33,880 nt of DNA. It comes from Candidatus Binatus sp. (GTDB lineage Bacteria; Desulfobacterota; Binatia; Binatales; Binataceae). Under the pieces are notes generated by a model, which worked only from the letters and a program-made list of their open reading frames with translations, was not told the DNA's origin and made no database searches. Positions 1-7,321 of the stretch are shown in pieces; the stretch's first letter is position 1; the number at the start of each line of letters is the position of its first letter. The stretch is taken from positions 1 through 33,880 of the forward strand of contig NZ_DATCTO010000010.1 of assembly GCF_036567905.1 (NCBI RefSeq), given 5' to 3'. A program made the position numbers and the translations under genes.

Positions 1-139
1 TGCGACCGCACGGCAGTCTCGGCGCCTTGACGCCAGCCGAGTTCGCAGCGTTAAAAAGACGGGAAACGCAACCGCCCGAGGAGGGCGAAAAAACCGGCGG
101 ACTCTACTTATGATTGGCGGGAAATTGGGGAGCAGGCCA
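1..139 (+). mobile_element. Right end of an IS3-family insertion sequence
   Basis: The stretch contains the last codons of an IS3-type transposase followed within 30 bases by a terminal repeat. Read on the minus strand from 139, it begins TGGCCTGCTCCCC, the TG-starting, C-rich form seen at IS3-family ends (IS407-like group). The stop codon of the transposase overlaps the inner part of this repeat, as is common in compact IS3 elements. The rest of the element lies to the left of the window, so the left repeat and target duplication cannot be seen. The exact outer boundary at 139 is inferred from the terminal CA. Confidence 0.7.
3..113 (+). CDS. IS3-family transposase, C-terminal 36 residues (partial)
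   Basis: The frame reads RPHGSLGALTPAEFAALKRR and continues to a TGA at 111-113. The RPHxSLGxxTPAEFA signature is the hallmark of the extreme C-terminus of the IS3 OrfB integrase (rve fold), just after the catalytic DDE core. The DDE residues themselves are off the left edge. The protein would carry out cut-and-circularise transposition of its own element. Whether the full gene is intact cannot be judged here. Confidence 0.8.
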   Translation, partial: RPHGSLGALTPAEFAALKRRETQPPEEGEKTGGLYL

Positions 140-141
140 AA

Positions 142-417
142 AGTTCAGCGGACCCGATTTCCCTTCTCGGGAAAAGCCATACATTCAAGGATCTTGGGCC
201 GGCAGAGGGGCGAGCCTGCCGGTATTTTGCGCTCGCTGTGATTCCGTTTGGAAACTCGGATATTCAAACCGCTGTAGATCGAGCGTTGCAAGCAACAGGC
301 GGAGACGCCTTGGTCAATGTTGCAACGTCCACCAGTCTGTATGGATTCGTTCCAATTTATAACGTGTTTAGTTTCACCTGCACAACGGTAAAGGGAACGG
401 CAGTGAAGTTAGAGTAA
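142..417 (+). pseudogene. 5'-truncated lipoprotein-like gene beside the IS end
   Basis: An open frame runs out of the IS end to TAA at 415-417. It encodes LLGKSHTFKDLGPAEG, then ACRYFALAVIPFG, an Ala-rich helix with GGDALVNVATS, and finally FTCTTVKGTAVKLE. This order (G-x-A-C, P-x-G, Ala-rich stretch, G-D-A-L-V-x-V, then C-T-x-V-x-G-x-A-V near the end) is a pattern I recognise from small proteobacterial lipoproteins of unknown function. No ATG, signal peptide or lipobox lies in this frame before the IS junction. The gene therefore appears to have lost its N-terminal coding part, most simply because the IS inserted in it. The 5' part might survive left of the element. Function is unknown. Confidence 0.65.
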
Positions 418-479
418 CGCAGGGCGCCCTGGTCCGCGGTGCAGGCGGCGGACCGCCGATGACCTGTTAGAATCGCATC

Positions 480-917
480 ATGCCACGGCCGAAATGTCCG
501 CCGATAGCCGCCGACATAATCACGGAGATCGGCGACAAAGTCGTCTTGATCGAGCGCAGGAATTTTCCACCAGGGTGGGCAATTCCCGGCGGATTCGTCG
601 ATTTTGGCGAGACCGTCGAGGACGCGGCGATTCGCGAGGCACGCGAGGAGATCTCGCTCGAAGTCGCGATTCGCGCGCTGCTGGGCGTGTATTCGCGGCC
701 CGATCGGGATCCGCGCGGCCAGACGATCACGGTGGTGTATGTCGCGCGCGCATCGGGCACGCCGCGCGGCGCCGATGACGCGAAGAACGCCCGGCTCTGC
801 GATCCGCGCAATCCGCCCACTCCGCTCGCGTTCGATCACGCGGAGATTCTCGCCGACTACGTGCGTTGGCTCGACACAGGCGAATTTCCCGCTCCGTGGA
901 GCACGCACTGCGGCTAG
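480..917 (+). CDS. Nudix hydrolase
   Basis: This 145-residue protein carries a Nudix box at residues 38-60: G-x5-E (G38, E44), seven residues, then REAREE (R52-E57). The usual GX5EX7REUXEEXGU pattern is complete except that its last glycine is Ser59. Nudix enzymes use the REUXEE glutamates to bind Mg2+ and hydrolyse nucleoside diphosphates linked to another group. The short single-domain form with PGGFVDFGET resembles ADP-ribose, ADP-sugar and 8-oxo-dGTP house-cleaning enzymes, but the substrate cannot be assigned. No clear Shine-Dalgarno precedes the ATG. Its TAG stop overlaps the stop of the convergent glycosyltransferase gene by two bases. It is cytosolic. Confidence 0.85.
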   Translation: MPRPKCPPIAADIITEIGDKVVLIERRNFPPGWAIPGGFVDFGETVEDAAIREAREEISLEVAIRALLGVYSRPDRDPRGQTITVVYVARASGTPRGADDAKNARLCDPRNPPTPLAFDHAEILADYVRWLDTGEFPAPWSTHCG

Positions 918-2158
918 GACGCCAGCCGCCTGGTTTCATCGCGAGGTGAATCCATTTTCACCCGCGCCCGGAAGATCAGCGCGGCGGAGAGGTACGCAGC
1001 CAACAGCACCGGAAATCCAGGATGCGGCGCCGCCTTGATCAGGGCGGTCGCAATGCAGCCAGCGAGCATCGCGGCGCCGGCAATCAACGCGATCTGCCGG
1101 GCTGCTTCGCGCGACTGGAAACCATCCCACGCGGCGAGCATCCCGAACCAGTACGCGGGCAGCAGCAGCAGGGTCTCGGGGATCCACGCAAGCGGCGACA
1201 TCAGAAGCGCAAGCGCGATCCACAGTCCGAAGATGAGGCCGTCGAGGTCGGCGCGTTCGCGGCTGGTTATCGTGGCCGCCGCGGCGATTGCGAGCAGCGC
1301 GAGGTCGATCAGCGCGGTAATTGCGACGACGGCGACGAACGGCGCCGCGATGATCGTCGTGCCCGCGAAGTGCGCGACGATTTTTCGCACGAAAGGCAGC
1401 ACAGTAAGTTCAGCACGACCCACGATGTGATACGAAACGGGCAGTTCCAGCGTCACGAGCTCAGACCAGCGGAAAGGATTTGTCAGCAGCACGCCCGCGG
1501 CAAAGAAGCCGATCGTCCAGCCCAGCGCACGCCAACGGCGGCCAAACAAAAAGTATCCTGCCGCTCCCGCGGGATAGAGCTTGAGCAATGCCGCGAGCGC
1601 CAGACACAGTCCCGCTGCCGCCGGGCGCTCGCGGCGCGCGCACAACCATGATGCGGACAACAGCGCCAGCAGCATCGGCGTGACCTGGGCGGCGACCAGC
1701 GCGCCCGCGAACTGTCGCGACAGCATCACCAGCGAAAGCACGATGATCGTCGGCGCTGCGCCGAGCGGAGGAGCGTTCGCGCGCGCCAGCATCAGCACGG
1801 CGCCCACCAGGCACAGCATCTGCGCGGCCTCCCAGATCCAGAATGCGGTTTTCTGATCGAGCCGGGCCAGCGGAGAAAATACCTCGACGAAAAACGGCGT
1901 GTAATTGCAATAGTGCGGACGCGACAGGCCGGGTCGCAAATCGATCTTTTTACTCTGCACCACCCACGGGTCGCCGCCGCTCGAATAATCGGTCCACCAG
2001 CCGTAGAAGATGGCGAAATCGACGTCGTCGTAACGGTGCGCGACCGCGCGGATGCGTTGGGCGAATGAGAGCGCCGCGGCGATCGCGAGGATCGCCGCGC
2101 CAACCCTGATAATCAGAAGCCGCGGCTTGGAGTTGTGCGAACCCGCCCGCTCGGCCAT
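914..2158 (-). CDS. GT87-like (DUF2029) polytopic glycosyltransferase
   Basis: This 414-residue protein has about ten hydrophobic segments beginning at residues 13-30. The first periplasmic loop is long and aromatic-rich, with DFAIFYGWW, DLRPG and YNYTPF-like elements. The acidic DFAxFY motif after TM1 followed by a YxYTPFF-type segment before TM2 is the arrangement seen in GT-C glycosyltransferases of family GT87 (DUF2029), related to mycobacterial polyprenol-phosphate-mannose-dependent mannosyltransferases. It should use a polyprenyl-linked sugar outside the inner membrane; donor and acceptor are unknown. It starts 5 bases after the aminotransferase stop, so the two are probably cotranscribed. 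Confidence 0.72.
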   Translation of the reverse strand: MAERAGSHNSKPRLLIIRVGAAILAIAAALSFAQRIRAVAHRYDDVDFAIFYGWWTDYSSGGDPWVVQSKKIDLRPGLSRPHYCNYTPFFVEVFSPLARLDQKTAFWIWEAAQMLCLVGAVLMLARANAPPLGAAPTIIVLSLVMLSRQFAGALVAAQVTPMLLALLSASWLCARRERPAAAGLCLALAALLKLYPAGAAGYFLFGRRWRALGWTIGFFAAGVLLTNPFRWSELVTLELPVSYHIVGRAELTVLPFVRKIVAHFAGTTIIAAPFVAVVAITALIDLALLAIAAAATITSRERADLDGLIFGLWIALALLMSPLAWIPETLLLLPAYWFGMLAAWDGFQSREAARQIALIAGAAMLAGCIATALIKAAPHPGFPVLLAAYLSAALIFRARVKMDSPRDETRRLAS

Positions 2159-2163
2159 CGCTG

Positions 2164-3363
2164 CTAGCGCTTGAGCTTCACGACGGCGCCTTCGATGCGA
2201 TCGAATGCCCGGTTCAGATTCTCGATCGAAGTGGCATACGAAATCCTGACGTGATCCGGTGCGCCGAAGTCATTGCCGCCGACCAGCGAAACGTGCGCCT
2301 GGTCGAGCAAAAACGCCGCGAGCCCGTCGCCATCGACGATTTCATTGTCGCCAAAGCGGCTGCCGAGCAACTCCGATACGTTGGGGAAAACGTAAAACGC
2401 GCCCTGCGGTACGTTGGGCAGCTTGAAGCCCGGGATGCGCCGCACGCGCTCGACCACCAGCGCGTTGCGTTTGCGGAACGCCTCGAGCATCGGTTTGAGT
2501 TCGTCCTGCGGGCCGGTCAGCGCCTCGATCGCGGCAGCTTGCGTGATGGAATTGGGATTGCCGCTGTTCTGGCTCTGCAAGCGTCCGGCAGCAGCGATCG
2601 CTTCCTTCGGCCCGGCCGCAAATCCGATTCGCCACCCCGTCATCGCGTAGGTTTTCGACAGCGAGTTGAATACGATGCCCCGGGACTTGAGCCGCGGCTC
2701 GAGATGGAACAGGTGCGGCGCGAGTCCGTCGTAAACGATGTGCTCGTAAACGTCGTCGGACATCACCCAGATGCCGGTGTCGAGCAGCACCCTGGCGATG
2801 GCAGTGAGCTGTTCGGGCCCGTACACGGCGCCGGTTGGATTCGACGGCGAGTTGAGGATGATGCCGCGCGTGCGCGGGGTAATCGCGCGGCGCAAAGCCT
2901 CGGGCTCGAGCAGGAAGCCGGAATGTTCGGGGCACGGCACGAACCTGGACTCGGCGCCCGCCAGCGAGACCATCGCGGCGAAACTCACCCACGCCGGGGT
3001 CGGGATGATCACCTCATCGCCTTCGTCGAACAACGCGGCGATCACGTTGGCCTCGGCCTGCTTGCATCCGGCCGACGCGATTATCTCGCCCGGCTCGTAG
3101 TCGAGGTTATTGTCGCGCTTGAGCTTGAGCTTGATCGCATTTTTGAGCGCCGCGGTTCCGCTCACCGGCGTGTACTTGGTTTGGCCCGCGGCGAGCGCTT
3201 TGCGGGCGGCCTCTTTGATGCGCTCGGGGGTGTCGAAGTCGGGCTCGCCGGCGCCCAGCGAGATGACGTCGATTCCGGCGAGCTTCATTTCGGTGGCGCG
3301 GGCGTCGGCCGCCAATGTCGCGGACGGTTTGATGGCAGCAATTCTGCGATTGAGTTTCAGCAT
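2164..3363 (-). CDS. Class I PLP-dependent aminotransferase (aspartate aminotransferase type)
   Basis: This 399-residue fold-type I aminotransferase has all the key motifs: NSPSNPTGAVY (Asn175 against the cofactor ring), SDDVYEHI (Asp and Tyr contacting PLP), SLSKTYAMTGWRIG with the Schiff-base Lys237, and HVRISYA near the C-terminus for the substrate carboxylate. Length and the N-terminal SLGAGEPDFDTP match the Igamma aspartate/prephenate aminotransferase group (AspC/AspB). It would transfer an amino group between aspartate or a related acid and 2-oxoglutarate in the cytosol. Exact substrate preference cannot be read from the motifs. It sits in a minus-strand run behind coaD after a 133-base gap that contains a palindrome. 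Confidence 0.88.
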   Translation of the reverse strand: MLKLNRRIAAIKPSATLAADARATEMKLAGIDVISLGAGEPDFDTPERIKEAARKALAAGQTKYTPVSGTAALKNAIKLKLKRDNNLDYEPGEIIASAGCKQAEANVIAALFDEGDEVIIPTPAWVSFAAMVSLAGAESRFVPCPEHSGFLLEPEALRRAITPRTRGIILNSPSNPTGAVYGPEQLTAIARVLLDTGIWVMSDDVYEHIVYDGLAPHLFHLEPRLKSRGIVFNSLSKTYAMTGWRIGFAAGPKEAIAAAGRLQSQNSGNPNSITQAAAIEALTGPQDELKPMLEAFRKRNALVVERVRRIPGFKLPNVPQGAFYVFPNVSELLGSRFGDNEIVDGDGLAAFLLDQAHVSLVGGNDFGAPDHVRISYATSIENLNRAFDRIEGAVVKLKR

Positions 3364-3438
3364 TGGTTAAATCCAGATGTAGAATGTTCGGTGTATGGCG
3401 CTCGTTAGGCGCGGACGCGGACAGATTGTATCTTTCCC

Positions 3439-3458
3439 GGCGGTTTGAACAAACCGCC
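3439..3458. promoter_or_regulatory. Perfect 9-bp inverted repeat between coaD and the aminotransferase gene
   Basis: GGCGGTTTG and CAAACCGCC flank a central AA, giving a 20-base near-perfect palindrome in the only sizeable gap of the minus-strand run. No T-tract follows on either strand, so it is not a classic rho-independent terminator. It could be an operator for the downstream aminotransferase gene or a weak transcript-processing hairpin. Confidence 0.4.
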
Positions 3459-3496
3459 TGCTGAGATGCGCTGCTCCGGTTTTCAAATCACACGGC

Positions 3497-4012
3497 TCAA
3501 CCGACCTTGAGCTTTGCGCGCAGCCGCTCGATCACGAGTTCGGGGACCAGCTCCGGCAAGCGCTTGCCATATCCTGCGACTTCCTTGATCAGGTGCGAGG
3601 AACTGAAGAACAGCCGGGGATTGGAGAACATGAAGACGGTCTCGACGCTCGGGCTCATCTGCTTGTTCATCTGCGCCATCTGCAGCTCGTAATCGAAATC
3701 CGTCACGGCGCGCAGCGAACGAATCAACACCTTGGCGCCAATTCGTTCCGCGTAATCGACTGACAGTCCGCTGAACTTGTCCACGCGGGCGCGCGGCTCG
3801 AGGTCGCGGATGACTTCGCGGATCATTTCGACGCGTTCGTCGGCGGTAAACAACGCCGCATCCTTGTGCGGATTGTAGGTGACCGCGACGATCACCTCGT
3901 CGAAGATCGCGACGCTGCGCCGGATGACGTCAACGTGTCCGTTGTGGATCGGATCGAAGCTGCCGGGATAGACCGCGATCAACGGGGAACGCTCTTTGCC
4001 TTTGTTGGTCAT
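3497..4012 (-). CDS. coaD: Phosphopantetheine adenylyltransferase (CoaD)
   Basis: The protein joins ATP and 4'-phosphopantetheine to make dephospho-CoA, the penultimate step of coenzyme A synthesis. The nucleotidyltransferase motif PGSFDPIHNGH (HxGH class) lies near the N-terminus, followed by NPHKDAALFTADERVEMI and LRAVTDFDYELQMAQMN, both characteristic of CoaD. The start is placed at the ATG at 4012 because an AGGA motif sits 5 bases upstream and the product (171 residues) then fits the family length near 160. An upstream start at 4108 would add an unconserved extension inside rsmD. It follows rsmD by 13 bases; rsmD-coaD is a very common gene pair. Confidence 0.93.
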   Translation of the reverse strand: MTNKGKERSPLIAVYPGSFDPIHNGHVDVIRRSVAIFDEVIVAVTYNPHKDAALFTADERVEMIREVIRDLEPRARVDKFSGLSVDYAERIGAKVLIRSLRAVTDFDYELQMAQMNKQMSPSVETVFMFSNPRLFFSSSHLIKEVAGYGKRLPELVPELVIERLRAKLKVG

Positions 4013-4025
4013 TTTCCTGAAGCCA

Positions 4026-4607
4026 TCACTGTACACCCGGCGCCGGATTGAGTCGGCGGTAAAAGGCGATCCGGTGATCGCCGATGGTTGCAACAAATGC
4101 GCGCTCATGGGCTTTGGGAGCGGGCGGCGCAGCAGGCGCGCGCTTTGATTGTTCCACTACCACCCATCCGCCGGGCGCGACGAGTTGGAATTCACCAAGC
4201 AGCGCCAGGACCTCCGCGCTCATGTCGTCCTTGAACGGCGCGTCAACGAAGACCAGGTCGAAAGACTCCCGCGAGCGCTGGAGTTCGCCGAGCGCGCGAC
4301 GCACGTCGGACACGACCACGCGGGCGCGGTCGCCTAGTTCAAGCCCGGCAAGATTGGCGCGAATCGCGGCGGCGGCGTCGCGCGAGGAATCCACAAACGT
4401 CACGTGTGCGGCGCCGCGCGAGAGCGATTCGATTCCCAGCGAGCCGCTGCCGGCGAAGACGTCGAGCACGCGCACGCCGCCAAGATCCATCCGCACCGCC
4501 AGCCGCGAGAAAATCGACTCGCGCGCCCGCGCCGAAGTGGGCCGGGTGTGCAAGCCGCGCGGCGCCTTGAGCCGCCTGCCGTGAGCTTGTCCTGCAATAA
4601 TTCGCAT
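4026..4607 (-). CDS. rsmD: 16S rRNA (guanine(966)-N(2))-methyltransferase (RsmD)
   Basis: The 193-residue protein starts MRIIAGQAHGRRLK with TRPTSARARESIFSRL, the RsmD N-terminal signature. The SAM-binding motif I, VLDVFAGSGSLGIE (residues 47-60), and the acidic VDSS loop follow. RsmD methylates N2 of G966 in 16S rRNA during 30S assembly, using S-adenosylmethionine. The catalytic motif IV, normally DPPF/Y in this family, reads DAPF at residues 122-125, so the first proline is alanine. The reading frame is intact and all other landmarks are present, so the gene is probably functional. It heads the minus-strand run with coaD. Confidence 0.9.
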   Translation of the reverse strand: MRIIAGQAHGRRLKAPRGLHTRPTSARARESIFSRLAVRMDLGGVRVLDVFAGSGSLGIESLSRGAAHVTFVDSSRDAAAAIRANLAGLELGDRARVVVSDVRRALGELQRSRESFDLVFVDAPFKDDMSAEVLALLGEFQLVAPGGWVVVEQSKRAPAAPPAPKAHERAFVATIGDHRIAFYRRLNPAPGVQ

Positions 4608-4631
4608 CGCATCACTTTTCTTCGAGGCGTA

Positions 4632-4701
4632 TTTCGATCGAATCCGGGAACGCGGTTTAGTCGAATCGGCCAGCGCGATTTAATCGAATCGGCTAACGCC
4701 T
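4632..4701. repeat. Tandem degenerate 23-bp repeats upstream of rsmD and nuoE
   Basis: Two adjacent copies, 4656-4678 and 4679-4701, share TTTA-TCGAATCGGC-A-CGC with a few substitutions. A weaker third copy precedes them at about 4632-4655 (TTTCGATCGAATC). They lie in the gap between the divergent rsmD and nuoE genes. Regularly spaced repeats in a divergent promoter region could bind a regulator; that is inference. Confidence 0.45.
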
Positions 4702-4795
4702 CTTGCCTCGAAGCCGCGGACGATAGATAACCCGTTCTGCCGGGATCCCGCAAGTTCGCGGTCAGGTTAGGCCGCTTGTTTGCGCCTCTGGCGGA

Positions 4796-4824
4796 TTGAC
4801 GAAATTTTAGCTACCAATCATTAG
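4796..4824 (+). promoter_or_regulatory. Possible weak sigma70-type promoter for the nuo operon
   Basis: TTGACG at 4796-4801 is followed after 17 bases by CATTAG at 4819-4824, about 50 bases before the nuoE ATG. The -35 box is good (five of six) but the -10 box is poor (three of six). The surrounding stretch is the most AT-rich part of this gap. Confidence 0.3.
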
Positions 4825-4874
4825 ATTTCTGAACTCAAGAGCTTCGATGCTGAAGGATCAATAATACTCGCGCC

Positions 4875-5375
4875 ATGCCTGGAAACCCGCAACCCAAGTT
4901 TTCCGACGCCGCGCTTGCCGAGTACCGGCAACTGCTGGGCCGCTACCCGACGCGGCAGGCTGCGCTGCTGCCGACGCTGTGGATCGCGCAGCGCGAGTTC
5001 GGATGGCTCAGCGATGAGACGCTGGACTATGTCGCGCATCTGATGGAACTGCCGCCCGCGCACGTGCGCGCGGTGGTGTCGTTCTACACGATGTTCCATC
5101 GCAAGCCGGTCGGCCGCTACCTGCTTGACGTGTGCACGAATCTCTCGTGCCGGCTGCGTGGCGCCGAGAAAATCGTGGGCTGCATCCGGCGCCGGCTGAA
5201 AATCGAGATGGGCGAGACGACGCCCGACGGCAAGTTCACGCTGGCCTCGGTCGAATGCATGGCGTCATGCGGGACGGCGCCGATGCTTCAGCTCAACCAG
5301 GACGCGTACGTCGAAAACCTCACCGAAGAAAGCATCCTCAAACTGATCGACGAGCTTGCCGCCCGTGACAATTGA
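4875..5375 (+). CDS. nuoE: NADH-quinone oxidoreductase subunit E (NuoE)
   Basis: This 166-residue thioredoxin-like subunit carries the [2Fe-2S] cluster N1a. The four ligands are visible as Cys87 and Cys92 (C-x4-C) and Cys128 and Cys132 (C-x3-C, CMASC). The helical N-terminus with RQAALLPTLWIAQREFGWLS and PPAHVRAVVSFYTMF matches NuoE/HoxE/HndA proteins. In complex I, NuoE packs against the FMN subunit NuoF in the NADH-dehydrogenase module. Here it is the first gene of the operon and neither nuoF nor nuoG follows, so its electron partner must be encoded elsewhere. The ATG follows a 267-base gap with a possible promoter. Confidence 0.92.
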   Translation: MPGNPQPKFSDAALAEYRQLLGRYPTRQAALLPTLWIAQREFGWLSDETLDYVAHLMELPPAHVRAVVSFYTMFHRKPVGRYLLDVCTNLSCRLRGAEKIVGCIRRRLKIEMGETTPDGKFTLASVECMASCGTAPMLQLNQDAYVENLTEESILKLIDELAARDN

Positions 5376-6480
5376 GTTAATCGCCGGCGCGATCAAAGCG
5401 ATCCTGATGATCCTGGCCGGATTGAGTCTGTCGCTGTTCCTGCTCTATTTCGAGCGCAAGGGCAGCGCGCTGATCCAGGACCGAATCGGATCGAATCGCG
5501 CCACGCTGACCGGACTGGGCAAGCGCATGGGGATGCCCAACCTCGGAATCATCAACACCACCATCGCCGACCCGGTCAAAATGTTCACCAAGGAAGACTT
5601 CATTCCGGCCGGCGCGGACAAATTTCTGCACACGCTGGCGCCGTTCCTGTCGCTGTTCCCGGTGATGATCACGTTCGTCGTGATCCCGTTTGGCGACACG
5701 ATTTCGATTGCCGGCCATCGCATCGGTCTCGAGGCGGCCAACCTCAACGCCGGCGCGCTCTATCTGCTCGCGACGATCGGCCTTGGCGTATATGGCGGCG
5801 CGCTTGCAGGATGGTCCTCGAACAATCGATGGGCGCTGCTCGGCGGGATACGCACGACGGCGCAGATGATCTCGTACGAGCTCGCGATGGGACTCGCGAT
5901 CGTGTCGGTGATCATGACTTTCGGCACCCTGAACTTGCAGGAAATTGTGCGCGGGCAGGGCGGTGTGTGGTTCGGATTTTTGCCGCGCTGGGCAATTTTC
6001 ACGCAGCCGCTCGCCTTCATTCTCCTGCTGGTGGCGGGCGCTGCGGAGACCAAGCGCATTCCGTTCGACCTGCCAGAAAGCGAGTCGGAACTGATCCAAG
6101 GTTATTTCATCGAATACTCCGGCGGCAAGCAGGCGGTCTTCATGCTGACCGACTTTGCCGAGCAGGCGCTCGTCGCGATGCTGCTGACAACGTTCTTCCT
6201 TGGCGGATGGCAGATTCCGTGGCTCATGCGCGACGGCTTTCATCTCCCGGGCGGCGCATTTCTTGCCCTCCCCGCGCTGGCGGTCTCACTGATGGGCGTA
6301 GTCGCGTTCCTGGTCAAGGTTGTCGCGCTGTGCATGTTTCTCGGCATGGTGCGATGGACTCTGCCGCGCTTCCGCTACGATCAGTTGATGCGTCTGGGAT
6401 GGAAAGGACTGGTGCCGCTCGGACTGCTCAACGTGCTGGTGACCGCATTCGTCGTGGTGGCAACCGGGAGAGTCCAGTGA
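5365..6480 (+). CDS. nuoH: NADH-quinone oxidoreductase subunit H (NuoH)
   Basis: NuoH is the eight-helix membrane subunit that forms the quinone chamber at the junction with the peripheral arm. Family landmarks are ERKGSALIQDRIGSNRA after TM1, the acidic loop PFDLPESESELIQGYFIEYSG, and the final RWTLPRFRYDQLMRLGWK. A GTG at 5365 gives VTIELIAGAIK and overlaps the nuoE stop by 11 bases; a TTG at 5356 is possible. Neither start has a strong Shine-Dalgarno, which fits translational coupling to nuoE. The stop overlaps the nuoJ start by one base. In most operons nuoI sits between nuoH and nuoJ; it is absent here. Confidence 0.94.
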   Translation: MTIELIAGAIKAILMILAGLSLSLFLLYFERKGSALIQDRIGSNRATLTGLGKRMGMPNLGIINTTIADPVKMFTKEDFIPAGADKFLHTLAPFLSLFPVMITFVVIPFGDTISIAGHRIGLEAANLNAGALYLLATIGLGVYGGALAGWSSNNRWALLGGIRTTAQMISYELAMGLAIVSVIMTFGTLNLQEIVRGQGGVWFGFLPRWAIFTQPLAFILLLVAGAAETKRIPFDLPESESELIQGYFIEYSGGKQAVFMLTDFAEQALVAMLLTTFFLGGWQIPWLMRDGFHLPGGAFLALPALAVSLMGVVAFLVKVVALCMFLGMVRWTLPRFRYDQLMRLGWKGLVPLGLLNVLVTAFVVVATGRVQ

Positions 6481-7013
6481 TGCCGCCGTTCCTGTATATT
6501 TTTCTAGGCGCGTTGGCAGTCATCTCGGCGCTCGGAGTCATCATCCAACGCAATCCGATTCATTCGCTGCTCGCCTTGATCGCGACACTGATGACCGTCG
6601 CCGTCCTGTTCATTGCCGAAGACGCCGTTGTGGTCGGCTTCCTGCAAATCATCGTCTATGCCGGCGCGATCATGGTTCTGTTCCTGTTCGTGATTTGGCT
6701 GTTGAATCTTCAAGTCGAGACCGGTCCGACGGGTCATCTCGCGCTCAAGTTATTCGGCTCACTCGCCGCGGCTCTGCTGGCGACTGAGCTGTTTTTTATC
6801 CTCGCTCGCCCTCATCTGCAGGTGAAGTTCACTCACGAACCCGTGGACTATGGTTCGCTCGCAAGCCTCGCCGGGAAGCTGTTCACCGACTACCTGGTCG
6901 CTTTCGAGGTGACCTCGGTGCTGCTGCTGGCCGCGGTGGTCGGTTCGGTCGCGCTGGCGCGGCGGCTGCCAGGCACGGATGACCCGCGCGCTGCGAGGAA
7001 GATCGCGTCATGA
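6480..7013 (+). CDS. nuoJ: NADH-quinone oxidoreductase subunit J (NuoJ)
   Basis: The 177-residue product begins MPPFLYIFLGALAVISALGV and has five hydrophobic segments. The third helix, GFLQIIVYAGAIMVLFLFVIW, is the conserved segment whose pi-bulge takes part in coupling quinone reduction to proton movement. The preceding NPIHSLLALI is also typical. The ATG shares its A with the nuoH TGA, and the TGA overlaps the nuoK ATG by four bases (ATGA). A much longer open frame extends upstream through nuoH, but the ATG at 6480 is the conserved start. Confidence 0.92.
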   Translation: MPPFLYIFLGALAVISALGVIIQRNPIHSLLALIATLMTVAVLFIAEDAVVVGFLQIIVYAGAIMVLFLFVIWLLNLQVETGPTGHLALKLFGSLAAALLATELFFILARPHLQVKFTHEPVDYGSLASLAGKLFTDYLVAFEVTSVLLLAAVVGSVALARRLPGTDDPRAARKIAS

Positions 7014-7312
7014 TTCCGCTCACCTACATGATGTCGCTGAGCGCGATCATCTTCGCGATCGGCGTGGCCGGCGTGATCATCCGCCGCAACATTCTCGTGA
7101 TGTTCATGTCGATCGAGTTGATGCTCAATGCCGTAAATCTCGCCTTCATCGCGATCGGCAGCCGGCTCGGCTCGATGGACGGCCAGGTGATCGTTTTCTT
7201 CGTAATGACTGTCGCGGCGGCCGAAGCGGCGGTTGGCCTGGGCATCATCATCTCGGTTTTCCGCAATCGTGAGACCGTCCACGCCGACGACCTGACTCTG
7301 ATGAGATGGTGA
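7010..7312 (+). CDS. nuoK: NADH-quinone oxidoreductase subunit K (NuoK)
   Basis: This 100-residue protein has three transmembrane helices and the usual NuoK length. The two membrane-buried glutamates needed for proton transfer are present, in SIELMLNAVNLAF (helix 2) and TVAAAEAAVGLGII (helix 3). RRNILVMFMSIELM is the strongest signature. It overlaps nuoJ by four bases and is followed by nuoL after nine bases. Confidence 0.95.
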   Translation: MIPLTYMMSLSAIIFAIGVAGVIIRRNILVMFMSIELMLNAVNLAFIAIGSRLGSMDGQVIVFFVMTVAAAEAAVGLGIIISVFRNRETVHADDLTLMRW

Positions 7313-7321
7313 CCAATACCA

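Noticed and set aside
114..362. Plus-strand frame of 82 codons after the IS
   Set aside because: It starts inside the IS end and runs in a different frame from the lipoprotein-like fragment, whose motifs are clear. No Shine-Dalgarno and no recognisable product.
2251..3408. Long plus-strand open frame of 385 codons
   Set aside because: It is antisense to the aminotransferase gene and results from GC-rich third positions; the product has no family features.
5377..6243. 288-codon minus-strand frame
   Set aside because: Antisense to nuoH; charged, low-complexity product typical of shadow frames in GC-rich DNA.
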